Notes: a model not told the origin generated them from the sequence alone. Counted from the first letter of the stretch, positions 10,671-23,515 are shown. The stretch: 64,000 nucleotides of DNA from Tenrec ecaudatus (GCF_050624435.1 NC_134547.1:28630419-28694418); one strand, 5' to 3'. A program made the numbers and translations.

Positions 10671-12279
10671 TACCAGGGGCACTTGTTGCCAACTCCTCGC
10701 CTTGTTCTTGTTAATCAAGACCAGTGTGTGTGTGTGCGTTTCCCGTTCTCGTTTTAGGATTAGAAAACTGAACCCCACTAAGCAGGAAGGATGGTTGGAT
10801 GGTAGGAGATTATAGGAAGCCCCACAGCCCTGTTAACTGGCTTATTGCACTAGTGTCCGCCCCTGTCTGAGCCTCACTAGACTAGTGCCCTCCCTTGTCC
10901 TCTGCAGTCCCTTGGTCGGTCATGGCACACTGCAGACCCTGAAGACACCAGCTCTGCGCCTGTCCCCCTTCTCACTCTCCAGGCCTCCCCCTGAGGCTCT
11001 CCCTGGCACACGAGCTAGACCCAGCAGCCATACAGAATCCTGGCGCCCTGCCCACCCCCAGGAGTGAAACCCTGGAAGGAATGGGAGTTCCTGGTGGGGT
11101 GTGTGGGGTCTCCATCTCCCTCCTTCCCGCCGGGTCTAGAGAAGTACAGTTTCCAAGGATGGGGCAGGGTTTGATCTCACAAACACCAGGGGTTCGGTCC
11201 CTGTCTGGCAAACCTCCGCAACCAAGAGGCTGCCCTCCACTTGCCTGCACCCAGGATAGGTGCTGGAGTTTGGGGTGCGTGGAGCAGATCTGGCAGCCTC
11301 TCTGAGCCCTGAGCTCCTGGGTAAGAATGGATGTGAGGCTGGCCATCGGGGTGCTGGGGTGGGCGTGGGGGTGCTGGTCATGGCTCTGGGCAGTGCCCTA
11401 TCCCCTCCTTAGCGGAAGCATCTCAGGCTGAGGGAGGCCGGCCGGCTGAAGCCAAGCCTGGGTGTGAGGAGGCTTGAGCGCTGCCTCGTGTTAGTGGCCA
11501 GCCCAGTGGCCTGGTGTGGGTCTCCTGGCAACCCTTTCTAAGCTGTTGAAGGTGGGCCGTAACCAGCCACAGCCGGGGCCAGGAAACCCACCTGGCACCC
11601 CCCAGGAAGGTGGCTCACAGGGGCAGCACCCTAGCTGACCACTTCTCAGTGCCCATGACCTTCAGAGTGGCCTGGATGCCATCGTGGGCCACTCCATGTG
11701 GAAACAGGGTAGACTCCATGTGCCCGCACTCCCTGCTCTGCCTACCCTGCCTGACAGAGGGGCAGTGGGCTGTGAGGAGCCCCTCTCCTTGAGGCTCAGC
11801 AGAGTGGGATGCCTGGGGGCCTTGTGGGAGGAGAGGCCATAGAACTCTGGTTTAAAGCAGGGATAACTCAGTTTGTCTTTAAGAGTTACTGAGAAATGGG
11901 CACCTTCGGGCACAAACCAACTTGTTATACAGCCAGAAAGCTGGGCAGAGGGCCAGAGAGAAGGTTTTCCTGCAAACACATAGCCTGGAGGAGGCAGCCC
12001 TAAGTGGGTTTTGGGTGGTATAAAAGAAATGGACAGTTTCTTTTCACATGCCAGGCCCCTTGAGAACCACACTAAGCAACAGTGGAGGCTCAGGCACCCA
12101 TGTCCCTGCCACCATTAAACCTGGCACCGACGCTGGTTTCAGATAGTTACCATCAGTCGGCCGATACTTGTCACTGTTTAAGGAAGTAGTGTTTTCTTCC
12201 TGCCCTGCTAGGAGATTTTATCAGCAAACGGTGTTGAGTTTTATCAGTGGAATTTGAGCATCTCCCTTGGTCTTTTGCA
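10671..12279 (+). other. Intronic sequence without recognised features
   Basis: GC-rich intron. Open frames on both strands have no recognisable domains. I see no repeat family or regulatory motif strong enough to list. Confidence 0.5.
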
Positions 12280-13410
12280 TGTGTTTTAACAATACACTTA
12301 AAAATCTTTTTTTAGAATAATTATAGATTATACAGGACGTTGCAAGAAACTTATGGAGATCTTCTATCTCCCCCTCACCCCAGTTCCCCATGGTCAGCAG
12401 TAAGTAGTGGAACATGTCCCACAAGCAATGACCCATTATCGACGCTCATCTTTCTTTACAAGTTCTTCGCTTTGACCCGATGGTCCTTTTTGTCTCTGTT
12501 ATGTCAGCTTGTCCAGGATACCACAATGCTTTTAGTGGTCATTTCTCCTGTGGCTCTTCTGGGATGTGCCTGACCGCCTTGCCTTGTTTCTGATGACCGA
12601 CGGTTTGAAGAATCCTGCGGGAGCCATTTGTAGGTTGTCCTTCCATTTGAGTTTTTCTGATGTTTTCATCACGATTGGTGCCGTCATGTCAGTGCCACTG
12701 TTTGCTGAGACCCCTGCATGTCAGAGTGAAGCTGTGCCCAGGGCTCTGACAGTCAGGGGCTGATTTCTCAGAAGCCAGTGGTCAGGCCTTTGTTCCCACA
12801 CTGGACTGGAACCTCTCACCTTTCGGTTAGCAGCAGAGCAAGTTAACTGTTGGTGGTTCTTGACAGGAAGAGCACAGAGGTAAGGTGTCGGGTGCACACG
12901 CTCAACCTGACTCTTTACCGATGAGGTCGTGTGAGGCTGGGCTGCTCCCCTCTGGAGTCCCTCTCCCCTCCACATGCGCTTTGGTGGAGGGGCCACTAAG
13001 CTCACCCCTGCCCCCTTAACAAAATTAAGAGTCATGCTGCCCCTCCTCGAGGGGCGAGGGTCTATAGACATGCTTGGAATTCTTCTGTACATTGTGATGC
13101 CCTGTGTATCCATTCATTTGCTTGTCTGTATCTGCAGGGACCTGTGGGTATTTATTGGATGCGTTGGGTTATCCAAGACTACATTTCACTTCTCACATTC
13201 TTCAGCACCACTGGGTCCTCTCTCTTGGGCGCCTGTGTCATTCTGAAACAGTGCTGCTCTTTGGCCTTTGAGTGCTCTGACTTCCTGATGCCACAGATCC
13301 CCAGAACCTAGAAGCAGCCCTTTCTCCCAGGAGTACCTGCCCCTTTGATTGGCGAATGGTATTCAGAGTCCCTGTCTTGGTGCTGGGTGTGCCTTCGATG
13401 AATGGTACCT
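12280..13410. mobile_element. Ancient L1 (L1M-type) 3' region
   Basis: Several strings are characteristic of old mammalian L1 3' regions: AGAATAATTATAGATTATAC and the following ACAGGACGTTGCAAGAAAC, then CATTTGAGTTTTTCTGATG, and near the end TTTCTCCCAGGAGTACCTGC followed by CGAATGGTATTCAGAG. The element is broken, with unrelated sequence and an AfroSINE scrap around 12776-12852. I do not assign a subfamily or strand. Confidence 0.6.
12776..12852 (-). repeat. Possible AfroSINE head fragment
   Basis: GGAACCTCTCACCTTTCGGT followed by TAGCAGCAGAGCAAGTTAAC resembles the antisense tRNA-related head of an AfroSINE. The rest of the element is absent, so the call is weak. Confidence 0.4.
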
Positions 13411-13870
13411 GCAGACGTCCTGCTGTGGAGCCAGCACTGTCGGTGGCACCTACCGTGTTAGATCATTGTTTCAATGAGCGGTCAGGTATTCCAGATGTTG
13501 CCCCGACTTGTCGTTCCTGTTGGTGGGCCTGCCTGGGAGCGCCATTTGCCTGGATTGGAACCATGTCTGCTTCCTCTGCGGGAGACTCCATTGAAGGGAG
13601 ACTCCCAGTCTGTCCTTGCTTTCTGGTTTTAGTTTGCTTTATGTCTTTGAAAAGTTGGTGATATTTCCTTTGTTCTCTTTGGGATGCATCCAAATTTGCT
13701 GCTACAGGTAACGCTTCATTAAGAAAAACAACAACGCCCCCCGCCCCACCTGGTGTTTCTCTCCGTGTTCGAGAAAGTTAAGCAGAGCTTTGCTTTGGAA
13801 AATGAGAGACTTAGCATGACTTCATGTTGCCCTCCCACTGCTCCCATGGTCCGCTGTTTCCATGACTGCT

Positions 13871-14410
13871 TTAGAGTACAGAAGAGACCCCATCTCAAAT
13901 ATAATTTAAAGAGAACATTTATAAAGTCTTAAAAGAGACAGAGACACACACATCTTATCTGGGTGAGGGAGGCCGCTAACATGAGGTTGAAATGGCTCAA
14001 GGGTTTATCGAGATGCCAAGTTTTACAGAGGGCATGGGTGGGCGACGGAAACTCACAAAATCATGGTTGGTGGCAGATGAAACATCACGGTGACAGGTGG
14101 GACCACAGAAGCAGGAATGGCAGCATGGTGGGGACATGTGCATGGTGAGATAGAAGGGCTGACAAGATTGGCCCTGGGCCTTCCAACCAGGGCGAGACTG
14201 ACAAGCCCCTAGCAGGGAGACTGCCCCTCCCTGGGTGGCTGGCCGCCAAGGCCCTCTGCCTGAGGGCAAGATTGTCTGCTTTCTTGGTTACGGACCAGGA
14301 AGCATTCAGTGGAGGCCGGTGTGTGCTGGGACTCTGCAAGTGGATTGGGGCCATCACTGCCATCTGTAGCCTTCAAGCTCCAATACCTAACATAGCATCT
14401 CACTCCAGCG
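13871..14410 (-). repeat. LTR-like repeat, copy 2
   Basis: Collinear with 1978-2530: AGAAGAGACCCCATCTC, TCAAATATAATTTAAAG, GAACATTTATAAAGTCTTAA, GAGGGAGGCCGCTAACATGA, GAAGCAGGAATGG, CTGCCCCTCCCTGGG, GGGACTCTGCAAG, ATCTGTAGCCTTC. A possible AATAAA-like signal (TTTATAAAG region) reads on the minus strand. The two copies are about 12 kb apart with no retroviral coding between them, so they are best seen as two solo insertions. Confidence 0.55.
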
Positions 14411-14440
14411 ATTGCTTTCACCATTGTATGGTTTTACAGA

Positions 14441-14632
14441 GGAGTCTGGAAGTGTAGCTAAAGCACCCAGCTGCTAACAGAAAGGTCAGGGGTTCTAACC
14501 TACCACCCTCTCCCCGGGAGAACAGTGTGGTAGTCGGCCTCTGTGGAGATGTACCGTTCTGGAAAGCTCCGTGGGGCAGTCGATTCTGTCCTGGAGGATC
14601 GCTCTGCGTTGGAATTGGCGACAGTACTGCGT
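14441..14632 (+). repeat. AfroSINE copy, diverged
   Basis: Sense orientation: GTGTAGCTAAAGCACCCAGC, CTGCTAACAGAAAGGTCAGG (B box region), GTGGTAGTCGGCCTCTGTGG, then a decayed tail near GGAATTGGCGACAG. It is an older copy with many substitutions. Confidence 0.7.
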
Positions 14633-17600
14633 TATAAGGCTTCGGAATAACAGTTATTCAGACCTAACTCTGTCTCACTCAATCCAGTGTGGACCCGCTC
14701 TCTGCTCCACGTCTGCCTTTTCTCCACAGCTTTTACTGAGCCCCTGAAGTTTGGAGGGTCCTCTTGTCACCCTCTCTGTGAGTGATGACTGAACTAGGTG
14801 CGGACTCTTTGTTCCACAAAGCCATTCTCCCCTGATTCCCAGAAATCTTAAGGCAAATTATGTTCCTTCTCCTGGCTGCTGAGCAACTCTGTTATTGTTT
14901 TGCCCACATGCTTGTAGGATTCTTTGTTTACTCGTGAGAGCAGCAGCGTTTCCAAGAACCTGTCAGGTTGCTGCTCTCTCCTCGGGCTCCTTGCAGTATT
15001 TGGAGATCAGAATCCTGTCAGCCTCGCCAGCTGGCTTGGAGGATCAGGTGCAGGCACTCTCCTTGACACCAAGGGCGAGCCTGGCCTTGCGGTAGCCACA
15101 CGTTTCACAGTGGGGACAGAGGCTTGAACAGCTCCCGTGGCAAGGTTCAGACAAACTGTGCTCTGACTTAGGCCAACCGGAGGTGCTGCTAGGAAGCAGC
15201 ATCGAGCACCCAGACCAGATTGGGGGCGGGGGGAGAGGGGAGGCGGCAGCTGGTTGTCTGCAGGCCAGGTGACAGCTCCAGTCACGTCGGTAACAGCCCC
15301 GTAGAGCCAGCACATGATCCCCAGCAGGCCGGTCTGCCTACAAAGACTGGCCAGACAGCGGCACGTGAGAGCGCCTTTGGTGATGTGGCGCGTAGCCCTC
15401 ATTTCTTCTGTTATCCCTGGGGATAGGCATTCATCCCAGTGACTGATGTTATCCCAGACCCCATGTCGATGTCGTCACCAGGCGTGTCACCTTGTGCAGA
15501 CTGCACGCTGAGGTCCCTGCAGCTTCTTTCTTTCTCAGCTCCAGGGCGAGGTGCGCCCCCTGCCCCCCCAGTCAGAAGCCCTGCATGTGGATCTGGACTC
15601 GCCCCTCGGTGATGGTCTAGGAGCCAGTTCTTTAATCTGAATACTGAAATCTTTCTTCAGCTCCGCACCTGTGTTTAAATTCCTGTTCCAGGTGGCTCGG
15701 GTCTCCCGGGATGCAACCTCTGGACCTCCTTCCTGCTCACTCTGTGGGACCTGCCTGGTTGGTTGGTTTCGGTCAGCCATGAAAATCCTGGGTGTCTCTC
15801 CTAGCAAATAGGAGTGACTGGGACCCCTGGGCCCGATTTCCCAGAGAGCAGCCTTGGAGAGATCCGTGGAGCCCTACCTGCCTGCCCCCCCCCCCCCTGC
15901 TTTCTTCTCACGGTTTCTACTTGAGTTAGGAAAGAGCTCCCTTACCCGAGACTCGATCAAAAGAGGGAGAACATAAGAGACAGTTGAAAGGGTCACATAC
16001 CTCAAGAAAATGAGAAGGCTGCAAAGAAGACCGACGGGCTTTCATGTTTGGTGTGTAAATGCTCCGTCAGCCTCACCTGCCTCTTCAAGGTACCCGCCGG
16101 GGTCCTGCCTCCACCCCACTCCAGCCTCGCCCCTGCTCCCACTTGCCAAGGTGCCCTATGCCAGACACAAAGGGGTGGGCATCCAGGAAGGGCTTAGCTT
16201 GTCTCGGGCTGCCTCCCTCCCGAGCAGACAGGCAGTTGTGATTGTGCCACGCGGGTGGTGCCGGGCCTGAGAAGATTCTCAACCAGACCTATTACATTCT
16301 GGTGTGGAGCGATGCTCCCTCTGGGAGCAATTATTCCGGGCCCCCAGTTGGGGTGTTTGGACCCCCTCCGTCCTACTCTGAATTCGGTGATGTCATGAAG
16401 GGGTTAATCCAGGAACTCTGAGAGGTGTCTCCACGTCCACCACGGGCATGTCGGCTCCTTCAACCTGAGATCTTCTTGAAAAAACCCGGAAGGGGTTCCA
16501 CGTGGGGGACTCAGTCCCAGGCTCCCTGTCCTGGCCCATAGCTGGGTACCCACCCAGTGACCCCAGCTGGGCCTTGCCTCTGCCTGGCACTGGACTCCTA
16601 GTGGTTGGTATGGGCCTTTGAGAATCCTCCAGCAGTGGTCTGCAGCCTGGGCCCCAGCCACTGGCCTACCCCACCCCCGCCCCCCCAACAGCTGCCCCAG
16701 AGCAGGGTTAGGGTGGGCTGATGGACGCTCTGGGCATCCTGGGCACGTGGCGCACTGCAGTGGGTGTGCTTCTGAGAAGAGGGAGACACCCTCTGGGCCA
16801 GCCCGCAGGCCTCGGTGTCTGAGCTGGTGTGATCCCGCCCTGCTGCTGACAGTAACGGCTTGCTGTGGAACATTCTGGGTTCTGCCTGGGCCCCCAGTGC
16901 TGCCAGTTGCCAGCACTTCCTCATGCCCCAGCTGCCCTGAGCAGAATGAGAGCACAGAACTGCTGCAAAGCTGGGCTGCAGCTGCCTGGGCCAGCCAGCC
17001 GGCCCAGCCTGGAGCAGCTCCGTGCCCTTACTGTGTCCCCAGACTGTGTTTATGTCATTTCCATCCTACTGGTAGAAAAGAAGGCTCGATGGAGCCATGT
17101 ACCAGCACCGGGGTCTGCTGCCCCACCATGGCCCCATGGTAGTGAGTGGGCCGCCCTCCCCCACCCCCTGCAGTCTTGGTCACTTTGTGATGAAAGCACT
17201 CTGGGGTCCTTCTGTGTCCCTTTGCGATGACACTTTGGTGGTCCTTGGGTGTGAGTACAATCGCTGCTGTCTCTTTGTCAGGGCCTGAGGGGGGGTTGAC
17301 CCCCACCCCATGGAGCAGCACTGTGACCTGCTGGTGGTGTGGGGGTCTTCCACGGACATCCTGGTGCACTGCAGCTCTCCCCACTGTCAGGGGTGTCCTG
17401 GCTTGTTGGCAGAGGACCCAGCTGGTCCAGTGGGTCCAGGTGGTTGGTTCAGGAGAGGGGCTGCCTGACCATCGAGCTTGAGAAGTGGAGACGTGAGGTT
17501 CAACCACTCTCCCTGGAGCTGGGCTCCTGGCTGGCTCTGGTGACAGGCACATGGACCTGGCCAGGGGAGGCACATCCGGAAGCTTCCACCCCAAGGTTCT

Positions 17601-20600
17601 GTCAGCATAAAACCTGAACCAAACTCACTGCCCCTGAGGGTCTCCCACCTGGACGGACGAAGCCAGTGCCTGCTGATGGCATGAGGTGGCGCAGCCTTCG
17701 CTTTCTGGGTGGGGCTCTTTGGAGGAACGGTGCCAGCAACAGGACTGGGGAGGATATTCCTGGATGCACGGACACAGTTTGCATAGGTTCGTCCTTGTTC
17801 CCACCTGCCACAGCCTGCCAGTGCGTGCCCCCAGGGCCCTAGGCACCATTCTGCCCAGGCTGAGAGGGAGAAGCACTCGGGTGAGGTATGGGCACTGTCA
17901 CTAGCCTGCTGGTGACAGAGTGTCCAGGGTCCCCAGTGAGTCTGGGGTCGGATGGCCCTCCTGCACCCATCCATTGGGAGCACGGTCAGTGATTTCCCTC
18001 CACCTCGGCGTCCGTATATTGTCGGCATGAGCTGGAGCCTTTGAATCATGCATCCTGACAGCTCTTCTTGAAGCTGGGGAAAGGTGTAAATTCATCTAGG
18101 TTCCGTGAGAGGAGCCTGGAAGAAAGAAGTGTCTGCTGGTTGCGTGATGGGTGGCGGGCCTGGAGATAGCGCTGGTGGCTCTGAGATCAAACAGCTGGGA
18201 AATGGTTTCCCAGGAAGAACCCGGGGAATTCTAAGTAGGTAATGAGTAGTGACTTTCTTTTGATTTACGGCAAGACTTGGCAATCAATCTGTAATGCTTT
18301 GAAGAGGAAAGGCATGCCTCTGTGACAGGCGGCAGAGCACTGGCCGGCTGAGGAGCTGAGGACCGGCCGCCCTGCCTCACTGGGGAGAGGCCCCAGGCCC
18401 CAGTAAGGGCAGATGGGCTGGGCTCTCAAGTCCCTCTCTGCCCTCCCCTCTTGTCTTGGATCTTGTCCCCGTGAGATACCAAGTCCTGCATTCACGTCAT
18501 GGGTGACATGGCGTGTGGCCTCATCTGGGCCAGACCTGCCTCCCCTCTGCCTGAGTGTGTCCTGTGCTCTCTGGGCGAAGCAGGGTCCTCGGCAGGCTCG
18601 GTGCGGAGGGGCAGGCAGGCCTTCAGGAGCATGATAATCAGCCCTCAGTTACTGCAGAAGGAGACCGAGCTGAGTGCATGTTGGAGAGGCACTGCGGGTC
18701 GGCGAAGCGAGGCGTGCCGGCAGGGCACCTGGCATTGGTGTCCCCTTAGGCTGTGGCCATGGCAGTGGGGGGAAAGGGCCAGTGGGAGGCGAGGGTGGGG
18801 TGAAGCTGATGGTTGGATGCTCATAAGGGAGGAGAAAGGACGGGTGGGGTTGAATCCCGGCCCTGAATGAGAGCCTGAGTCTCTCGCTGAGACACTGCAT
18901 TTTCAACAGCCCTCCCCGCCTCCCTTCTTCTGGGCCTCACTGGCTGGTACTGGGGGCACCCTGCCCTCAGGCTGTACTTTTATGAGGCCCTTGAGTTTGG
19001 GTGGAGGTGATCCTCCAGCCCTGGCTCTGCACTCTCAGCCTTCAGCCTGGCCCTATGGGCTTGCCTGGCCAGAGGCGAAAGAAGTCACACTGAGAGCAGA
19101 GTGAGGGAGATTGAGAGGGAGAGGAGAGAAATTGGGCCTATGTTTATGACCACTAAACATTGCCTCTCACTCTGCCCAGCGGAGGCCCCTGGCGAGGAGT
19201 GGACACCCAGGGCAGGAGGTGGGGGCACTCAGGACGGCTCTCGGGCATAGCTGCAGAGGCTAAGACAGGGCACAAAGTGTGGGTTGCATTCAAGATAGAA
19301 GAGTGAGGAGGAGCCTGGGCAAGTGGGTTCTGGGGCCTTAGAAAGGTGGCCCTTCTTTTGCACAGCAAAATTGTGGTTCTCAAAGAGGAAGCAAAGCCGG
19401 CGGGGAGGGCTGGGAAGTGCTTGGCTAGCGTGTTGTGTAAGGGCCCTCCAGCTGAGGGCAAGTCAAATCCCTGGACGCATTTACCGAACGCTGCACAGAG
19501 CCCTGGGCTTGCAGCATGGCGGCCAGGTCCTGCGCCCAACAGTCAACAGCACTGGGCAGCCTCTCTGGAGTCGGTTCCCCTGGGAGCTCCCGCGAGCACG
19601 GTGCGTTTCCGCCCCAAGCTTCCCTAAGCCGGGCTCCCTGGGCATTGTGAATCCCTCTTATAGAAAAGGCATGTGAGGGCCAGAGAGGCCAGCTCAGTTG
19701 CCTCAGATCACTGAATTGGCAAGGGGGTGGGGAGCCAGGATTTGAACCCTAGCCATGTGAATCTGGGGCCTGCATCCTTCACTACCTCAGCCCAGTGGCA
19801 GGGTGCCCAGAGCTTTTGATCCTGTCGCTGTTGGAGTGCCTGCAGAGCTCAGGGAACTAGGGAGGCGTGATCTCTTTAGGAGAGTTCTGACTTTTTTTTT
19901 AAAGCCAAGTCCCTATCACAGTTATAGGTCACAGTTATGGTGACATATAACCTAGTGTCAGAATCAGGACAGAATGTGGACCTGGTCCAGTAGCAATTCC
20001 ACCTTACAAAGGAAAAGAGGCTACTGAAGCCCAGGCACACTGCTCCTCGCTCTCCCCTCCCTGGGGTCAGCCTCGTCTGGGAATCCTGGGCCCATTGCCC
20101 TGGGGCTGGCTGGGTTTGGCTTTCGGGGGCCACAGGTCCAGGGAAAAGAGCAGGCCGAGGGACAGCACTGGCACAAGTGCCTGGCATCTCGGGTGTCAGC
20201 TGTAGGCAGGGCAGAGAGAACGGCCCAGCTCAGGAGTGGTGGGAGGGACAGTCTTTGCTGGCCAGGCCCCCGGATATTTCTGAGGTAAGAAATACAGCCG
20301 CATGTGAGCAATTGGAAAGGAACGCAGTGTGCGTTTGTCATCAGTGCCACGACAAGACAGTATGTGGTCTTATAGCTGCCTCGGGAGCACCACACCAGAG
20401 CGCCCCGGGTCCCCGCAGGGCCTTGCACACAGAAGGTGATCAGTGAGTGTTTCTTGGGGAAGAGGAGGAGGCTGGGCTGGGGCCTCTGGAGGCTCATTCA
20501 GTTGTCTGGGCCAAAGGAGGACCTGGCCCCTGATCCCAGAGCTTCCCACCTCGCTGTGTACTCCAGAAACAGGCTCCAGCCTCCTGGAAGCCTTGAGGGC

Positions 20601-20813
20601 TCCTGGGGAGGGCTTCACTTCCGGTGGATGAGGTCACCAACCGGAAACACAGGCTCAGTGGTTGCTGAGGAGTCAGGACCAGAAGACAGGGGTGCGTGCT
20701 TGGGTCCCAATGGGACGTGTGTAGCAATCCCTCACAAGGGGTCCCAGGCCAGGCAGAGGTCAGTGGTACGTAGAAAGATGTTGAAGGTCAGCGTGAGCTT
20801 CTGAAGGCAGACG
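14633..20813 (+). other. Long GC-rich intronic stretch
   Basis: About 6 kb with few repeats. It contains a poly-C run at about 15887-15900, a MIR at 19665-19805 and, around 18040-18300, a repeat-free segment (CTTTTGATTTACGGCAAG, GGCAATCAATCTGTAATGC) that could be conserved. Frames of 100-220 codons on both strands reflect GC-rich, stop-poor sequence and have no recognisable domain, start context or exon structure. Confidence 0.5.
19665..19805 (-). repeat. MIR element
   Basis: GGCCAGAGAGGCCAGCTCAG and GGGAGCCAGGATTTGAACCC followed by a CTACCTCAGCCC end match an antisense mammalian-wide interspersed repeat. It is old and diverged. Confidence 0.7.
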
Positions 20814-20899
20814 TACGAGGGAACTCCAAAACGTCGTTGGGCAAATGGAATGAAACGATTATGGAATTTCTCCATGAATCTTTGGAAGGCCCCTCATAT
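20814..20899. mobile_element. Mariner-type MITE
   Basis: A roughly 85-bp imperfect palindrome. The left end TACGAGGGAACTCCAAAACG pairs with the right end CTTTGGAAGGCCCCTCATA when reversed, and both ends abut TA. The centre reads AATGGAATGAAACGATTATGG. This fits a short non-autonomous Tc1/mariner derivative. Confidence 0.6.
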
Positions 20900-20902
20900 T
20901 AG

Positions 20903-21240
20903 TTCCCTGTGGGTATTGTAACAGATTGTCCATAAATTAGTTGCTGAAAATAAATAGCCTCCAGCTCCAGAGGCTAGAAGTACAGTCTGTTTCCCTGAGC
21001 TCAAATCCTGGTGTCAGCTGCCTGCATTCTTTGACTTGTGGGCACAACAATGCAGTCTCTGCCTCCCAGCTCCTGTTCCCTCCTCGTCTTCTGTGTCTGT
21101 CACGTCTCCCTCTGCCTGTTGCTCACGAGGACACCTGGAATTAGATTCAGGCTACTCTCGCCAGGTTAAGCCCTCTAATGTAGTCACACTTCGAAGATCC
21201 GTCCAAGGGTTTTCCTGTAGTGCCCCAGACACCCTCTTGA
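20903..21240 (-). mobile_element. ERVL-MaLR (MLT1-like) LTR fragment
   Basis: ATTAGTTCCCTGTGGGTATT, then GAGGCTAGAAGTACAGTCTG, CCTCGTCTTCTGTGTCTGTC and a GAGGACACCTGGAATTAGAT stretch follow the order of an antisense MLT1-type LTR. It is diverged and its 3' part is missing. Confidence 0.5.
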
Positions 21241-21377
21241 TGACATGCTCCCTGCTCCCGGCCACACATGGAGGACACCCACCTCACAGCACCTGTCCTC
21301 AGCAAGGCGCCCTGCCTCCTGCTGGCAAGCATTGCACTGCTCTGGGGCTGGAAAGACCGGATCAAGGACAATCTCTG

Positions 21378-21507
21378 GTTTCTCCAGAGATCGAGTCCCC
21401 TTTAGGGAGCAGAAAGGCTCATGCTTCTCCCGAATGGAGAAAGCGGCTGGTGGGTTTGAACTACTGATCTTGCAGTTAGCAGCCCACTATCGCCACCGGG
21501 GTTCTTT
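21378..21507 (-). repeat. AfroSINE copy, 3'-truncated
   Basis: GAGCAGAAAGGCTCATGCTT, then GGCTGGTGGGTTTGAACTAC, CTTGCAGTTAGCAGCCCAC and a CGCCACCGGGGTTC head end. The tail half is missing. Confidence 0.75.
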
Positions 21508-21517
21508 CGTTACATAG

Positions 21518-22040
21518 TAAGTGCTGGTAGGGCCGTTGAGCTAGTTCTGATTCACGGGGACCCTGCGTGCAGCGGAAGGTCCTGGGCCGTCCTCCCCGTT
21601 GTGATGTGCGGCACACTGCCTCAGCCTCAGTGCCAGTCATCTCCCTGAGGGCTTTCTTTCTCACCGAGCCTCCACTGCACAGACATGTCTTTCTCCGGGA
21701 ACTGATCCCACCTGAGCCCCTGCCCACAATATGTTAGGTGATGTTTTGCCATGCTCCCTTCTAAGGAGCATTCTGGCTGTACCTCTCCCCAGGAGGACTG
21801 GTTTGTCCTTGTGGTAGTCCGTGTACTTGCAGTGTTCTTCACTGGCCAGCTTTCACATGCGTCTGAGGGCATGGAAAATACCATGGCTTGGGTCAGGAGC
21901 ACCTAGTCTCAAAGTGACATCATGCTCATTAACACTTTGGGGAGGTCTTAAGCAACAGATTTGCCCAATGAAACATGTCATTTGATTTCTTGACTGCCTC
22001 TTCCCTCAGCATCAATTGTGGGTCCAAGTATATTAAAATA
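21518..22040 (-). mobile_element. RTE (BovB-like) retrotransposon fragment
   Basis: On the minus strand a decayed frame (21627-21902) carries AMVFSMPSDACESWP and PECSLEGSMAKHHLTYCG, the C-terminal region of the RTE-clade ORF2 just past the reverse transcriptase core. Upstream on that strand is the motif read on plus as ATCAATTGTGGGTCCAAG (DPQLM-like site of the same protein). It has frameshifts and is not functional. Confidence 0.7.
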
Positions 22041-22246
22041 AACCAACAAACAAGCTCAGTGCCATTGAGCCCATTCCAGCTCAGACTGACCCTCGAGGAC
22101 AGGTAGAACTGCCCCTGTGGGTTCGAGACTGTAACTCTTTATGGGAGTAGAAAGCCTCATCTTTCTCCCATGGAGCAGCTGGTGGTTTCGAACTACTGAC
22201 CTTGTGGTCAGAGGGCAGCGAGTAACCACTGTGCCTCCAGGGCTGC
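22041..22246 (-). repeat. AfroSINE copy, near full length
   Basis: GCTCAGTGCCATTGAGCCC, GACAGGTAGAACTGCCCCTG, CTCTTTATGGGAGTAGAAAG, CTCATCTTTCTCCCATGGAG and CTGGTGGTTTCGAACTACTG are all in order. It is one of the best preserved copies, inserted at the end of the RTE fragment. Confidence 0.92.
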
Positions 22247-22995
22247 ACCGCTAAGCATATGAGGTGGTGACAAACACTATGGGGAAAAAGAAAACCGGGA
22301 GTCCTTGCAGGTTAAATAGGCTTGGCTAGCGAGTAAGACCTGGAGGGGTGGGGCAGCAAGGGGACCTGTGCAGCCGTGAGTGTTGGTGCTGAGCCCTGCC
22401 ACTGGAGGGTCACGTCACACTCGGTCTATGATGGGATGACGGGTGACGGGGTCTGATGGAGGTGTGAAGCAGGTCTCTTAGCAAGGGTAGGGGCAGGGAG
22501 CAGGGAGCCTGGAGGTGGGCAGCGCAGCAGGGACGGGACAGGGGTGGAGGAATTGAGACCATTGGGCTCCCACGTATTTGGAAGGGGCTGCTTGTCTGAG
22601 GTGAGTCAGGGATGATGCCAGAACTTACGAATTCTGTTCAGCACGCCTCTGGTAACATTTGACGTTTGCTCCTGGGAGTTTATTAAAGGTATCCATCAAG
22701 GGCTGAGCCTAGTGGGGGGTGGGAAGGGTGTCTTGCTTGCATCACCGGGCAGGCTGGTGCCCAGGGATAGCATCGACTCCCCAGTCTTGGTCCCCATCCT
22801 GGACAGAAGTCGTGGTGGAGGCTGACCAGGCCTTGTTCGGATGGTGCTGGGCTGTGTGGCCCCAAGCCAGTGGAGGGAGCATCTGGGCTGACCATCTCTG
22901 GAAGAGCCTTCCTGTTTGGATCTTCAGGCGAGATGGAGCTTCCAGGCAGCCAAGTGGAATAGCGTGGGCCCAGAGGCATTTCGACCCCACTGCTG
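22247..22995 (+). other. Intronic sequence without recognised features
   Basis: GC-rich intron leading into the CA minisatellite. A long plus-strand frame starting at 22719 runs through the satellite and is an artefact of CA translation. Confidence 0.5.
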
Positions 22996-23016
22996 ACACA
23001 CCAACTGTCCTCTGCA

Positions 23017-23061
<45 letters not shown>

Positions 23062-23435
23062 GTCACACACCCCAACTGTACTCCGCATCACACACACACA
23101 CCAACTGTCACACACCCCAACTGTACTCCGCATCACACACACACACACCAACTGTACTCTGCATCACACAGACACACACACCCCAACTGTACTCTGCATC
23201 ACACACACACACCAATTGTACTCCACATCACACACACACCAACTGTACTCCGCATCTCACACACACACACAGCAACTGTCCTCTGCATCTCACACACACA
23301 TCCCAACTGTCACACACCCCAACTGTACTCCGCATCACACACACACACACACACACACCAACTGTACTCCGCATCACACACACACACACACCAACTGTAC
23401 TCCGCATCACACACACACACCAACTGTATTCTGCA

Positions 23436-23470
<35 letters not shown>

Positions 23471-23515
23471 ACTGGCCTCTGCATCTCACAGACACACACA
23501 CAGGCGCGCACACAA
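22996..23515. repeat. Composite CA minisatellite (CCAACTGTACTCCGCAT units)
   Basis: About 15 copies of a unit such as CCAACTGTACTCCGCAT are each followed by a (CA)n run of variable length. Variants include CTCTGCAT, CTCCACAT and a short CCAACTGTCACACACC form that itself recurs next to full units, pointing to higher-order duplication. Read as protein it gives THTHTH frames that mean nothing. Confidence 0.95.

Noticed and set aside
17387..18049. 220-codon minus-strand frame
   Set aside because: GC-rich sequence lowers stop frequency; no recognisable domain, and competing frames of similar length overlap on plus.
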